64,000 nt of DNA from Botrimarina mediterranea (GTDB lineage: Bacteria; Planctomycetota; Planctomycetia; Pirellulales; Lacipirellulaceae). This document shows, one piece after another, positions 48,501-57,940 of the stretch. Location of the stretch: the NCBI RefSeq assembly GCF_007753265.1, contig NZ_CP036349.1, forward strand, positions 4,125,363 through 4,189,362, given 5' to 3'. Position numbers and translations under genes: made by a program. How positions within the stretch are numbered: the first letter of the stretch is position 1; each line of letters opens with the position of its first letter. The notes below the pieces were generated by a model that did no database searches, was not told the DNA's origin, and worked only from the letters and a program-made list of their open reading frames with translations.

Positions 48501-50063
48501 GTCCCCCTCGGGAGCAGAGAGGGTGCCGCTAAGCGTGAGCGTTCCAGAAGTCGATTCGATGTTGTACTGCGAGCCGGTCGCCTCACCCTTGATGTTGCCA
48601 CCCCAGGTGTTCGCGCCGCTGCTCGTCAGGTGAACCGCGTCGATCGCCGCATTTGCCCGCGGCCCGAGGACGAGGAACTCACTAGCAATATTGACGCCGC
48701 CCGTCAGGGCGAGCTTGCCGGTGTCCTCGACGCCGCCTAGTTCGTCGCCACTCACCCGTGTCCAAGTCGCCGCGGTCCCGTCCGCCGTGCCCAACGCGCC
48801 GCTGTTGCTGACGGCTAGCGTGCCGCCGTTGATGTTGACCGCGCCCGAGATCGACTTGGCCGAGTTGAACGTGACGGTCTCAGTCGTCATCGAGTTGTCG
48901 AGCACAACCGCGCCGCTGCCGGTGATGTTCCCGGCGAACGCGCCGTTGAAGCCTTCAATGAAGCGCAGCTCGCCGGCCGCTGCCATGGTGACATCGCCCG
49001 GCACGGCGCCGCTGTTGGCGAGTTGCAGCGAACCACCCTGGATGGTCGTGCCGCCCGTGTAGGTGTTGACGCCCGAGAGGATCAGGTTGTCGCCGCCGCT
49101 CTTCAATAAGCCCGACGACCCGGTGATCGTCGCGGCGATCTCGTGCGTGCCGCCACCGACCGAGATCTCGGCGTCGCCGCTCAGCGTCAGCGTCTGGGGT
49201 CCGGTGACGACGTAACGGTTGGGGTTGCTGATCGTCAGCTTGCTGAGGTTGATGCCGGGAGCGTCGAGACTGATCGTTGCGGGAGAGTTCGGCGTGGAGA
49301 GGATGTTGCCCAACAGAGCCTCGCCGCCGCTGCTCGGCGCGCCGCCGTTCCAGTTGCTGTTGAGGCTCCAGTCGCCGCCGCCGTCGATCGCCCACGAGAC
49401 CGGGCCGCCGGCCAACCCGACGAACGCCGCGGAGACCTCTCCCTGCGAGAAGCCGCCGCCGAAGCCGTCCCACGTTAGGGACTTCAAACCGGCGACGCCC
49501 GTGGCGAGTTCGTCGGCGATGCCGGCGCCGACCGCTCCGCCACCGATCGCCCCATTGGCGTTCCCCACGCCGAACAGGGACTGGATGCCGGTGGAAGTGA
49601 GCGCCGAGCCATCGGCGTTGTTGACGCCGATAAAGTTGGTGATGAAGCGATTATCGGTCGTTGTAGTGATCGAGTTTCCCGTCCCGAGGTCGGGCGCGAA
49701 GGACGTATCGACGTTGCTCAACTCGTAAACAAAGTATGCCGAGTTAGCGCTGCCGGCCGACACATTGAAGGAGAACGACCCCATATCGACGGGGTCGTAG
49801 AAGTAGAAGAGCGACGTCCGGCCGTCCTGAACGAAGCCGTCGGCAGTGGCCCCACCGAACTGGATGCCGGAGGGCGTGTAGGTGTTGTCGATGTAGGTGC
49901 CGAAGACGAGCGCGTTGCCAGACCCTTGGAGCGTGTAGTCGATGCTCCCGGCCCCGCCGGACGAGTCATAGATGCCGCTGTCCGTTCCGGACACGATGAT
50001 GACGGCCTGTGCAGCCGTCGCGCACAAGACCAGGCAAAGCAGAAAAGCCGATGTCGCTTTCAT
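45582..50063 (-). CDS. Autotransporter-strand repeat exoprotein with dockerin and PEP-CTERM tail
   Basis: A 1493-residue protein. A signal peptide ([20 protein letters not shown]) is followed by a long beta-solenoid of autotransporter-associated strand repeats. Examples are [54 protein letters not shown] and [23 protein letters not shown]. Next come [14 protein letters not shown], a dockerin-like unit ([19 protein letters not shown]) and [23 protein letters not shown] as PEP-CTERM signal. Composition is poor in Cys and rich in Gly/Thr/Asn. It is probably a surface adhesin or matrix structural protein. It lies just upstream, in transcription order, of the DUF1559-lipoprotein pair. Confidence 0.82.
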   Translation of the reverse strand: MKATSAFLLCLVLCATAAQAVIIVSGTDSGIYDSSGGAGSIDYTLQGSGNALVFGTYIDNTYTPSGIQFGGATADGFVQDGRTSLFYFYDPVDMGSFSFNVSAGSANSAYFVYELSNVDTSFAPDLGTGNSITTTTDNRFITNFIGVNNADGSALTSTGIQSLFGVGNANGAIGGGAVGAGIADELATGVAGLKSLTWDGFGGGFSQGEVSAAFVGLAGGPVSWAIDGGGDWSLNSNWNGGAPSSGGEALLGNILSTPNSPATISLDAPGINLSKLTISNPNRYVVTGPQTLTLSGDAEISVGGGTHEIAATITGSSGLLKSGGDNLILSGVNTYTGGTTIQGGSLQLANSGAVPGDVTMAAAGELRFIEGFNGAFAGNITGSGAVVLDNSMTTETVTFNSAKSISGAVNINGGTLAVSNSGALGTADGTAATWTRVSGDELGGVEDTGKLALTGGVNIASEFLVLGPRANAAIDAVHLTSSGANTWGGNIKGEATGSQYNIESTSGTLTLSGTLSAPEGDGGAVAYVFSGAGNTNLTGRITDAETNASGDTFVGAPNAEDNVSVIKRGSGTLTIGTATTLQADYWQAGTVVEGGTLVVLSNGANGGELWGPVEVQSGAVLDVDNFSSYSTQVDQLISGGGTIQAQTLALFDDAQVSPGDGGVGTLTVNGNVVMNAGGGGGGTLQFELGDTTAIGDSDLIDVNGNVTTAGGAPSMTVSVVAAEGSLAAGQYKLISHNGAAINVSGLTPAFLDSLGNALTTRQSLAISSASGAVNLDVTGTAGSLTWTGANGTAWDKNTTQNWVDGGAEVFYDLDQVTFDDSAGANSTVDISGEDVYPSVVTFNSSTGNTYTVTGTNGFGGQTPLNLTGDVTVSLGNTNTHEGDISLASGTTLEINGGAHTFSGEISGAGSVVFQTGATLNGANTFTGEVTINGGTVFPNSATAFGTTDAGTTLNGGAIWYNFQNLAVAEPMTLNGGSVIVAGNDASAVSFTGPVSVGAGGGTFLVNGGLGGDALAITNNVTGSESGVVTVNVGPNSVATLTANVSNNGALSKVGTGILALAASAAVSSPVIEVNGGTLDVTAKPSLVLGDGQMLTGNLSTVSGNVTAGSGSTIRVGGDGLPLSDAVYVDATWGAAESNTTLVGGGTLTPLNNVFGDQPEWNARTPFGNGGSVLQGQTSQPNPNSAPVLVTTVDGLQSGEEYEVWVNFWNDGSGWRVLAGDSESNLSLYDPANSVAASTLTYPTLVLTTEGNRTMLAGSLGTFTANASGEIQVYLDESSETGGGNRAWYDGLSVSVQEIIGATLTVTGDVTLQADSAVALDLGTPENSDLLSISGNLAAAGILDLSLDSQAPAPAEGDVFNLLDFTAASGVFDSIYVPGLGADLTWDDANLLTTGELSVVSFEGLLGDFNDDGVVNAADYTVWRDNVGTSFDLNGNGNELADSAGLVDAADYQLWARNYGAQAASSLASVPEPSALMLALTAGLLAARRQRIEN

Positions 50064-51068
50064 CAGTTGAACCCTGCTGCATCAGAGGAGAGGTGTAGAT
50101 CAACGTAGAGAAGCCGCGGGATGAGAAGGAGAAGCTGAAGAGCGCCCTGCGGCGCCCATTCATCGAGCCGAATCCAGTCGCTGAAGTTGGAAGCGTCAGC
50201 GCTACGCCTTCCGCCCATGAGCCGGGCCTCTGAGGGTCAGAGCAGAAGTGGCGGCGCTGTCACTTTATTGGCAGCGTTTCGTAGTTTGAACAAACATCGG
50301 AGGAGCAAACTCGGCGACGGGCGCGTAGAATTCGGCCACCCCTACCGGTTATTCGCAACGTTATCGCCGTGAAACCATAGTGTCAACTTAATTTAGAGGA
50401 AAAATGGCACCGCTGGCAATTCGACTCAGAACTCGCCTCGGCGCCCAGTTTTCCTCTCCGATAGAGGCGTCAGCCATCGATACCGTCGGCGACGCGAACA
50501 AATCGCTCACCGAAGACAGAACACACAGCTTGCCGTCTCGCCATCAACCTTGGTTTTTGGGGACTAGTAACTGCTTGGCTCCGCTCTCGATCGCAACTTC
50601 GCCTGCACCGTCAGACCTTCGTTGAAGGGATCGCCAGCCGTGCGATCTCAGTGAATTAGCGGCCGGTATCTCATAACTGCGTGCAACGCCTCACGTCGCT
50701 TGCATTGAAGTCGGATTTCGCGATTGACCATCGAAAGAAGAGCCGGCATCCCCACTCGAGCCGTTGAAGCGCGAATGCTTGACGCCAACTGCCAACATAA
50801 CCACTTCGCCGGCGTCCGCCCGTGTGCGAATGCGCAAAAGAATGTAGGTAAACAGCAAGCAAAAGGTGGCGCTCAGAAGCGGTCCCTGCGCTGATCTAGC
50901 GAACGGTTTGTCGAGGCCTTGGACGGCGAAATCCAAAAGGAGGCATGCGCGCCAATCGCCTTCGCTCAACCGGTAGACATAGCCTCACACCGCGGTCGAT
51001 CGATCGCTTCGCGTCCGCCTCGCCTCAAGCGATCGCAGCGGACGACAGCTGCAACAAGTACCGAGGGC
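50064..51068. other. 1-kb interval without a supported gene
   Basis: Between the exoprotein start and the oadA stop. Two weak candidates are visible. The first is a 73-codon frame at 50404 with AGAGGAAAAATG as start context but Ser/Pro-rich, low-complexity sequence. The second is a 92-codon frame from 50969 on the minus strand with one hydrophobic helix (GPLLSATFCLLFTYILLRI) behind a TTG start. Neither has family features. Base composition is lower in GC than the flanking genes, and no repeat of the families seen elsewhere occurs. Confidence 0.5.
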
Positions 51069-52862
51069 CTAGCCAAGCGTGGCCAACGCCTGCCCATTGG
51101 CGACTTGCTGCCCCACCTCAACCCCGATCGAACGCACCACACCGTCTTGGGGCGCATTTACACGGACCTCCATCTTCATCGCCTCGAGCACGAGGATCGG
51201 CTCGCCGGCGCGGACCTGGTCGCCCGGATGCGCAAGGATTCGGAGCACCACTCCGGGCATCTGTGCTGCGACTTCCGTCACGTCTTCAGAGGGGACCGGC
51301 TCGGGCGCGTCGGACTTGTCCACCATGTCAACGTCGTAGACGCGTCCGTCGACCGTCACACGCTGACCATCCACCCGTACGTCAAAGCGCTTGCCGCCGA
51401 TTCGAAGGGCGAAGTCGCCCGGATGGTCGACCGTCGTCGCGCCAGTGGCCTTCTTATCGATCTTGCGGATGCCGAGGGTCGCCTCACCCTTCAGGAAAGC
51501 GAGGCCTTTGTCCTTGCAGGTGGCGATGATGAAGAGATTCTCGTCCGTCTCCGCCAACCCGTGCTGTTGGAGCAGCTTGCGTGCCGGTTCGACGCCTTTG
51601 TTGGGGTCGGCGTCGTTCAGCTCAAGCGGTGGGCGGGAGGTCGGCTCAATGCCCAACTGCTCCGACGCCAGGGCGATAACCTTGGGGTCCGGTGGGACCG
51701 GCGTCTTTCCGAAATAGCCGAGGACCATCTTCCCATACGGCTCCGCGATCTTCTCCCAGGCTCCGAACATGACGTTGTTGAACGCCTGTTGGAAGTAGAA
51801 CTGCGAGACCGGCGTAACCGAAGTGCCATAGCCGCCGCGGCGGACGACGTCGCTCATGGCGTGAATCATCTCCGGGTAGCGGTCCATGACGCCGTTATCC
51901 CGCAGCATCTGCGTGTTCGCCGTTAGGGCGCCGCCCGGCATCGGACTCCAGGGGATCAGGGGTTCGACGGCAACCGCCTCGGGCGGAAGGAAATAGTCCT
52001 TCATGCAATCCTTGAAGACCCCCTCCGCTTCGCGGACCTTGTCGATATCGACGTCGAGCTCGAAGCGACTGCCGCGAAGGGCGTGCCACATCACCAGCAC
52101 GTCGGGCTGGCAAGTCCCTCCCGAGCAGGGCGCAAGCGACAGGTCGATGGCGTCGGCGCCAGCCTCCAATGCGGCCATGTAGGCCTGCACGCTGACGCCG
52201 GCCGTTTCGTGGGTGTGGAAATGGATGTACGTGTCGGCCGGCAGCACCTTGCGGGCGCGCTTGATCGTCTCGTGGACTTTGGACGGCACGGCCGTGCCAG
52301 AGGCGTCCTTGAAACAGACCGAGTCGTAGGGGATCTCGGCGTCGAGGATCTGTTGGAGCACGCCGGCGTAGAAGTCGGCGTCGTGCGCGCCGACGCAGCC
52401 GGGCGGCAGCTCCATCATCGTGACGACCACTTGGTGCTTCAGGCCTGCCTCAACGATGCAGCGCCCGCTGTAGACGAGGTTCTGCACGTCGTTCAACGCA
52501 TCGAAATTGCGAATCGTTGTCATGCCGTGCTTCTTGAAGAGCTCGGCGTGCAGTCGGATGACGTCGCTCGACTGGGACTCGAGCCCCACGACGTTCACGC
52601 CGCGGGAAAGCGTCTGCAGGTTCGCGTCGGGGCCGACGGTGGCCCGGAACGCGTCCATCATGTCGAACGCGTCTTCTTGGCAGTAGAAGTACAGCGATTG
52701 AAACCGGGCGCCCCCACCGGCCTCGAAGTAATTGAGGCCCGCGTCACGGGCCGCCTCGAGCGCCGGCAGGAAGTCGGCGGTCTGTACTCGTGCCCCATAG
52801 GCCGACTGGAAGCCGTCCCGGAAAGCGGTGCACATGAAATCGATTTTCTTCGCCACGGTCAA
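51069..52862 (-). CDS. oadA: Oxaloacetate decarboxylase alpha-like subunit (carboxyltransferase with biotinyl domain)
   Basis: A 597-residue protein. A carboxyltransferase TIM barrel (about 5-290) shows AFRDGFQSAYG, the Lys in VCFKDASGTAVP, and HFHTHETAG (about 216-224), which hold the metal and carbamyl-Lys positions of the OadA/pyruvate carboxylase family. The conserved carboxylase domain with MPGGALTANTQM follows, then a biotinyl domain with VLEAMKMEV, where Lys563 should carry biotin. Motifs are somewhat divergent (RDGFQSAY instead of RDAHQSLL), so the substrate could be another 2-oxo acid. It is the last of a three-gene operon; the beta gene ends 128 nt upstream. No biotin ligase is in the window. 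Confidence 0.85.
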   Translation of the reverse strand: MTVAKKIDFMCTAFRDGFQSAYGARVQTADFLPALEAARDAGLNYFEAGGGARFQSLYFYCQEDAFDMMDAFRATVGPDANLQTLSRGVNVVGLESQSSDVIRLHAELFKKHGMTTIRNFDALNDVQNLVYSGRCIVEAGLKHQVVVTMMELPPGCVGAHDADFYAGVLQQILDAEIPYDSVCFKDASGTAVPSKVHETIKRARKVLPADTYIHFHTHETAGVSVQAYMAALEAGADAIDLSLAPCSGGTCQPDVLVMWHALRGSRFELDVDIDKVREAEGVFKDCMKDYFLPPEAVAVEPLIPWSPMPGGALTANTQMLRDNGVMDRYPEMIHAMSDVVRRGGYGTSVTPVSQFYFQQAFNNVMFGAWEKIAEPYGKMVLGYFGKTPVPPDPKVIALASEQLGIEPTSRPPLELNDADPNKGVEPARKLLQQHGLAETDENLFIIATCKDKGLAFLKGEATLGIRKIDKKATGATTVDHPGDFALRIGGKRFDVRVDGQRVTVDGRVYDVDMVDKSDAPEPVPSEDVTEVAAQMPGVVLRILAHPGDQVRAGEPILVLEAMKMEVRVNAPQDGVVRSIGVEVGQQVANGQALATLG

Positions 52863-52990
52863 AAGCCTTGGTTGGTTGAGAGCCCAGCCGGTCGCGAAAG
52901 TGGATCACCCCTTCTGTGCCTCAGGTGGCTCGGCATTGGGGGTCGCAAGCCGCTTCCATCTCGCACGGCGGGACGGCAGCAGCACGCTTC

Positions 52991-54118
52991 TTACTTGGTG
53001 AGGACGGACCATAGCACGCCCGCCGCAATCGCTGACCCGATGACGCCCGCCACGTTCGGCGCCATCGCATGCATCAGCAGGTGATTGTTCGGGTCGGACT
53101 CGTGGCCTACCACTTGGACGACGCGCGCCGAATCGGGCACGGCCGACACTCCCGCCGCGCCGATCAACGGGTTGATCTTGTGATGCAGGAAGAGGTTCAT
53201 GAACTTCGCGAAGAGCACGCCGGACGCGGTCGCGATGGCGAACGACAGCGCGCCGAGACCGAAGATCAACAATGACTGTTTGGTGAGGAACTGGTCCGCG
53301 TCGGTGCTCGCGCCGACTACAAAGCCCAGCAATATCGTCACAATATCGATCATCGCGGTGCGGGCCGTATTAGCGAGCCGTTCGGTCACCGTGCTCTCTT
53401 TCAGCAGGTTGCCGAAGAACAGCATGCCGATCAACACAAGCGACCCCGGCGCGATCATCGCGCATATTAAAAAGGCGGCGATCGGGAAGAGGATCCGCTC
53501 GTGCCGCGATACCTGACGCGGCGGTCGCATCCGGATAAGTCTCTCACTCTTCGTGGTTAGCAGCCGCATGACCGGCGGTTGAATCACCGGCACCAGCGCC
53601 ATGTAGGAGTAGGCGGCAATGGCGATCGCCCCGAGGAGGTGCGGGGCCAACTTCGCCGATAGGAAGATAGCGGTCGGCCCATCGGCGCCCCCGATGATGC
53701 CGATTGCCCCCGCCTCGCTCGGCGTGAAGCCGATGAACATGGCGCCGAGCAACGTCAAGAAGATGCCTGCTTGCGCCGCCGCCCCCAACAGGACAAGCTT
53801 CGGCTCCGAGAGCATCGTCGAGAAATCGGTCATCGCCCCGATGCCCAGGAAGATGAGTGGCGGAAAGACGCCTTGGCTGACTCCGAAGTAAAGGTAGTGC
53901 AGCACGCTCCCCTCGTCGTACACGCCGAGCGCCATGTTGTCGGCGCACGGGATATTGCCGACAAGGATGCCAAACCCGATCGGGCAAAGCAGCAAGGGCT
54001 CGTAGTCCTTGAGGATTGCCAACGCGATGAAGACCAATCCAACGAGGAGCATCCCCAGATTGCCCGGCGACATCTGATAGAAGCCGGTGGTCTTCAAGAA
54101 CTCGAGCAGGATGTCCAT
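52991..54118 (-). CDS. oadB: Na+-translocating decarboxylase beta subunit
   Basis: A 375-residue polytopic protein with about nine helices, which carries the sodium transport. The hallmark IIGGADGPTAIFLSAKLAP includes the sodium-site Asp (here about residue 146); PLIFLGIGAMTDFSTMLSEP, LLGFVVGASTDADQFL and HKINPLIGAAGVSAVPDSARVV are also diagnostic. It would turn decarboxylation of the carboxybiotin on the alpha subunit into outward Na+ flow. It is coupled to oadG (54 nt upstream) and oadA. The start MDILLEFLKTTGFYQM is normal for the family. Confidence 0.95.
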   Translation of the reverse strand: MDILLEFLKTTGFYQMSPGNLGMLLVGLVFIALAILKDYEPLLLCPIGFGILVGNIPCADNMALGVYDEGSVLHYLYFGVSQGVFPPLIFLGIGAMTDFSTMLSEPKLVLLGAAAQAGIFLTLLGAMFIGFTPSEAGAIGIIGGADGPTAIFLSAKLAPHLLGAIAIAAYSYMALVPVIQPPVMRLLTTKSERLIRMRPPRQVSRHERILFPIAAFLICAMIAPGSLVLIGMLFFGNLLKESTVTERLANTARTAMIDIVTILLGFVVGASTDADQFLTKQSLLIFGLGALSFAIATASGVLFAKFMNLFLHHKINPLIGAAGVSAVPDSARVVQVVGHESDPNNHLLMHAMAPNVAGVIGSAIAAGVLWSVLTK

Positions 54119-54172
54119 CGAGCGGATTGCCGAGCGTTACGGGCTTGGTGGCGAAAACGGTAGTGCGGTGCT

Positions 54173-54496
54173 CTATCGGTCCGATTGCCGGGTCGCATGA
54201 ACGGCCCATCCGATTGCCGCAACGAGTCGCGGATCGATGTCATCGTCACGTGAGGACTTTGTCGCGGCGCCCTTGCCAGATGGCAGGTCGTGGTGCGATT
54301 CGATCTCGGGAAGGTAGGGCCCGAGCGCGCTGAGTAACCTCGGCAGAGCGGCAATGAACAGGCTGATCGCCGCTAGCGCCGCAAAAACGATCAGCAGACC
54401 GGTGATCGTGATCGCAATTCCATTCCCATCGATGATCGCTCGGACCCCGGACAGATTCTCTGCGAAGAGAACCCCGGCTTGGGCGTTCAGCTGCAT
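54173..54496 (-). CDS. oadG: Decarboxylase gamma-like subunit
   Basis: A 107-residue protein with one long helix (NGIAITITGLLIVFAALAAISLFIAALPRL) and a soluble C-terminal region that ends DPRLVAAIGWAVHATRQ, as in OadG proteins, whose tails hold the complex together and assist metal binding. The ATG at 54496 has GGAG 12 nt ahead; the open frame to 54646 adds family-unlike residues. It is first in the oadGBA operon. Identification rests on architecture and position more than on motif. Confidence 0.72.
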   Translation of the reverse strand: MQLNAQAGVLFAENLSGVRAIIDGNGIAITITGLLIVFAALAAISLFIAALPRLLSALGPYLPEIESHHDLPSGKGAATKSSRDDDIDPRLVAAIGWAVHATRQSDR

Positions 54497-54791
54497 ATCG
54501 AGCACTCCGTCAGTGGTACGCCAGCGCGCCTGCCGCAGGGGCGAGCGGCAGACATGATACCCCGCCGCGGTCTCGCTGCACGCCCCCGAAGACGGGCCGC
54601 GACGAATTGACTCCTGTAACTTCAGCGACGTCGTTCGTTCCGACACGCCGACATGCCGACATCGATTTACTAGCCCAGTCTCGCTACGGCCGAGGGCGTT
54701 GAGTTAGACTGAGGCCGCTGGCGACCGGTCGTGTAGCCGCGGAGCCCTCGTAACGGGCGACACGCCGATCGTTCCGCAACAGCAAATCGCC

Positions 54792-55544
54792 GTGAAGTGC
54801 GCCGGCTGTGGGCGGGTCTACCACCTGCCCCCGCTCACGCATGAAAAGCACGCCAAGTGCCGTAGCTGCGGGCATGAGTTCGTGATCGAGGCGAGCGTTG
54901 TCACTCGACCTGTTAGGCGGCGGGTGGCCAAGCATCAAGGGGTCGGCGAGCGCGCAATCGCCGCCGCGTTGGCCGCCAACCTCGCAGCTGTTCGCTGGCG
55001 TGAGGGAAGGTGGACGGGACGGATGCGGCCCCTCCGACAGCGCCCTCTGGTACTCGCGGCGGTTGCCCTCGCCGCCATCGGTCTAGCCGGCATCGCGCTC
55101 GTGCCGTTGGTGACGGCCGATCGCAACGAAGCCCCCACCGTCTCACCGCACCAGCGTTGGGGACGCGACGTGAAGCTCGCCGCGGCGCGAATCGACTCTC
55201 CGTTCGCCACCGTCTCGGACCTGATCCGGACGATCGAACCGGCCGTCGTACAAATCGAGACACGTATCAGGAGTGGGCAGTGGTTTTGTCCTCGACCCAG
55301 CGGGCTTGATCGTGACGTGCCTTCATTGCGTGGAAAACGACGTTTCCGCCCGTGTCGTTTTCGCGGACAATGGTGTGCTGGAGGTCGAGGGGGTTCGCGC
55401 GATGAGTCCGGGCAGAGACCTCGTCATCCTGCAAGTCGCCGCTCCGCAGCCGCTCCCCTTCCTGAGGCTCGCCGAGGCCCCGCCGCAGAAGGGCGAGCCG
55501 GTCGTGACGTTCGGGTCGCCTGCCGGACTGTCTTTCACCTTTAG
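54792..55544 (+). pseudogene. Zinc-ribbon/TM N-terminal part of a frameshifted trypsin-like protease
   Basis: The frame from GTG 54792 encodes a zinc ribbon (MKCAGCGRVYHL, then CRSCGHEF), a basic linker, one transmembrane helix (LVLAAVALAAIGLAGIALVPLV), and the start of a protease domain (TIEPAVVQIETRIRSG). After about 55272 the frame turns into Arg/Pro/Gly-rich nonsense, while the protease continues in the next frame (see the next entry). One base too many between about 55266 and 55279 would explain it. The possibilities are a true pseudogene, a sequencing error, or a programmed shift. Together the halves make a normal protein of about 366 residues, membrane-bound, with the protease outside the cytoplasm. 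Confidence 0.6.
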
Positions 55545-55893
55545 CGAGGGATCGATCAGTGCGGCGCGCACGGTAAGGGAGGTCGAGCGCATCGCGCGAC
55601 AACTTCGAGGGGGCGGCCGGCTGGACCTTTCGCCTCATTGCGCCTTGCTCCAGTTCACAGCGACTTCTATGCCCGGCCACAGCGGAGGACCCGTGTTGGA
55701 CTGGTTTGGCAACGTCTTGGGCGTGACGTCGTTCGGACTCCCCTTCGAGGGGCGAAGCTTTGAGTTCGCTATCTCGGCGATTGAGATCCGCAATCTAGCC
55801 GCTCAGCTCGACGCCAATGCGACGCCGCTCAGGGAGATGTGGCCCGAGGAACCGGCGGATCTCCCCTCCTTTGACCCGGAGAGTGGGTCCTGA
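55273..55893 (+). CDS. Trypsin-like (S1C/HtrA-type) protease domain, 3' part
   Basis: This frame continues the previous one: GSGFVLDPAGLIVTCLHCVE with catalytic His18, MSPGRDLVILQV with Asp49, and ATSMPGHSGGPVLDWFGNVLG with Ser137 (numbering from GTG 55273). All three catalytic residues are intact, with the oxyanion glycine and the substrate strand. The tail is acidic (EEPADLPSFDPESG). A separate start at GTG 55273 would have no good ribosome site, so this is most likely the C-terminal half of the protein beginning at 54792. It resembles the serine protease domain of DegP/HtrA-type envelope proteins without a PDZ. Confidence 0.68.
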   Translation: MGSGFVLDPAGLIVTCLHCVENDVSARVVFADNGVLEVEGVRAMSPGRDLVILQVAAPQPLPFLRLAEAPPQKGEPVVTFGSPAGLSFTFSEGSISAARTVREVERIARQLRGGGRLDLSPHCALLQFTATSMPGHSGGPVLDWFGNVLGVTSFGLPFEGRSFEFAISAIEIRNLAAQLDANATPLREMWPEEPADLPSFDPESGS

Positions 55894-56059
55894 AGGCGCC
55901 AGCGCCGCTGACGACCAGAGGCTTCCTCGTCGGGCAGGCGACCACCTCCCGCCGGCGGCAGCGTCGCGCACCACTTAATGCTTCGGCCGGTTACAATCCA
56001 GCCATCGCTAGCGGCGGCGGATCGCCCTCAGCGCCCGACCCCCTCTTTCAAGTAATCGC

Positions 56060-56908
56060 ATGCACTGGAACTACCTCTTAGCAACGGCCGTGTTGTTTTC
56101 AGGGATCGGCACGGCGTCCGCCTCAGGGCTCATAGGGTTTCGGTTCACGGCCAGCCTTGCCATTGAGGCAGAACTCTTCGGCCACTCGATCGGCCCCGAC
56201 GACGCCGTGAGGGGCCACGTGGTGTTCCGGCCGCACTCATCGACCCCGGCGCCCATGGCGAACTGCGACGATTGCGCCGCCTACCCAATGCGGATGTTCA
56301 ATGGCTTTGTGATGCAAGTCGGGCCGCTCTCGCTCCGCTATCACGACTACTTGGCTGGCGTTTCGAACGACGGGCCAGGGCTGTTCCCAGACACGACCGA
56401 GGACGTCATTGCCTTCTCAAAGAATGTAAGTCCTTCCGAGTCGCCAACGCGACTCGTCAGCGTCAACGGAGTGCCAGTTGAAACGGCAGCGATGGACTTG
56501 GCGCTCGTCGCCAACTCTCTGTACGTCGACTCCCCCCACCTACCGCTCGACCCTCAGCCGAGCGACTTCCCGATTGGCAATATCCTCGTCCGAGATGGCG
56601 AGAACTTGGTGTTCGGGTTCATTGATTTCGGCAGCCTTGAACGCTTCGTCATCCCCTTAGGCGACTACTACCTAGACGGCGAGGTTGACGCCCTGGACTT
56701 CACGGCGTGGCGCACCGACTACGGGACGATCGGCGTGTCCTCGGCCGATGGCAACCTCGACGGGGTTGTCGACGCCGCCGACTACACGATCTGGCGAGAT
56801 CGCTATGGCATGCCGCCGCTCGGCGTCCCCGAGCCGACCGGCGCCGCATTGACGGTGACCTTCCTGACGATGGCCTGCGGGAGCATGCGGGATGAACGGC
56901 GCCACTGA
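56060..56908 (+). CDS. Small secreted PEP-CTERM/dockerin protein
   Basis: A 282-residue protein with signal peptide (LLATAVLFSGIGTASAS), a beta-sandwich-like body (VRGHVVFRPHS, GFVMQVGPLSLRYHDYL, LVFGFIDFGSLERFVIPLG), then a dockerin-like unit whose first half is GDYYLDGEVDALDFTAWRTD and second half DGNLDGVVDAADYTIWRD, and VPEPTGAALTVTFLTMACGSMRDERRH as sorting end. There is no enzymatic motif. It overlaps the DUF1559 gene by 17 nt, so the two are translationally coupled. Confidence 0.72.
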   Translation: MHWNYLLATAVLFSGIGTASASGLIGFRFTASLAIEAELFGHSIGPDDAVRGHVVFRPHSSTPAPMANCDDCAAYPMRMFNGFVMQVGPLSLRYHDYLAGVSNDGPGLFPDTTEDVIAFSKNVSPSESPTRLVSVNGVPVETAAMDLALVANSLYVDSPHLPLDPQPSDFPIGNILVRDGENLVFGFIDFGSLERFVIPLGDYYLDGEVDALDFTAWRTDYGTIGVSSADGNLDGVVDAADYTIWRDRYGMPPLGVPEPTGAALTVTFLTMACGSMRDERRH

Positions 56909-57878
56909 GCGACACCCCTCGTGGGGCTTTACGATTGTAGAATTGCTGGTGGTCATCGCAATCCTTGCGGTGCTCGTGGCTCTCCTGTTGCCTGCATTGC
57001 AATCGTCGCGCGAGTCGGCTCGCTCTTCCGCCTGCAAGAACCACCTGCGGCAAATCGCGTTGGGTCTTTGGTTGCACGAAGAGACCCATGACTTCCTTCC
57101 GGCAGGCGCTAGTTCTGCGCCCTACCGAACGATGGGAACATCGTGGATCGTCGAGCTGCTCCCCTACCTTGAGGAATCCATCATTTACGACGCGTACGAC
57201 CGGCGGTCGATGCATAGCGGCGAGATTGGTCTGCACTCACGCAACCGCCGAGTGGTGGAAGGGAAGCTAATCCCCCCCCTGCTCTGCCCCTCGTCTCCGA
57301 TCCCAGCCATGAGTCCTTTTCACGGATCGCTATCGCCACTGACGAATCCTTCGTACGTAGGCGTTGCCGGGGCGTCGAGCGCTGAGGGCTACCTTGAAGC
57401 CCGCGTCTCGGCTTGCTGCCTACCGAGAGTCGATGGCGATATTAGCGGCGGTGGATTGCTGCCACCCGGACACGCCGTCCGCTGGCGAGAGGTGACCGAT
57501 GGCGCCTCGCGCACTCTGCTGGTGGCGGAACAGACGGACTTTGCCTATAGCTCCACGGGCTATCCACACCGGATTGACGGCGCCGTCTATATGGGCTGGA
57601 CCGCGGGGACCAGCTCGCCCGGCACTCCCCCGAACTATGCAGGAGTAAGCCCGGCCTACAACGTGACGACGGTGCGTTACCCTCTCAACACGAAGCGCTA
57701 CGAGTTGCCCGGCGTCAACGACAACCGAGGGCCCAACAACCCGCTGCTCTCGGCGCACCCCGGTATCGTCAATGCGGCGATGCTTGACGGCTCGGTTAGG
57801 GCGTTGCACGAATCGCTAGAAGTCATCGAGCTCAAGAACTTGGCGACCCGTGACGACGGCGCGGCGACTCGCTTGTAA
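56892..57878 (+). CDS. DUF1559 domain protein, second copy
   Basis: A 328-residue protein with the prepilin-like start WGFTIVELLVVIAILAVLVA, a cleavage site before Phe, LPALQSSRESARSSACKNHLRQIALG, and the DUF1559 end NPLLSAHPGIVNAAMLDGSVRAL. It differs strongly from the one at 44.4 kb in the middle region (LLCPSSPIPAMSPFHGS, LLVAEQTDFAYSSTGYPHR). It overlaps the preceding PEP-CTERM gene, which suggests that their products act together or share control. Confidence 0.85.
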   Translation: MNGATERHPSWGFTIVELLVVIAILAVLVALLLPALQSSRESARSSACKNHLRQIALGLWLHEETHDFLPAGASSAPYRTMGTSWIVELLPYLEESIIYDAYDRRSMHSGEIGLHSRNRRVVEGKLIPPLLCPSSPIPAMSPFHGSLSPLTNPSYVGVAGASSAEGYLEARVSACCLPRVDGDISGGGLLPPGHAVRWREVTDGASRTLLVAEQTDFAYSSTGYPHRIDGAVYMGWTAGTSSPGTPPNYAGVSPAYNVTTVRYPLNTKRYELPGVNDNRGPNNPLLSAHPGIVNAAMLDGSVRALHESLEVIELKNLATRDDGAATRL

Positions 57879-57940
57879 GCGAAGAACGTACGGTAAAGGA
57901 CAACGGTGCAACCTACAGTCGGCGTTCCTAAGTACAGTCC

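Noticed and set aside
50404-50625. 73-residue frame with AGAGGAAAAATG context
   Set aside because: Ser/Pro-rich, no domain and no sign of conservation; the ribosome-site-like sequence alone is not enough.
50691-50969. 92-residue minus-strand frame with one helix
   Set aside because: TTG start without ribosome site and no recognised family; left as part of the unexplained interval.
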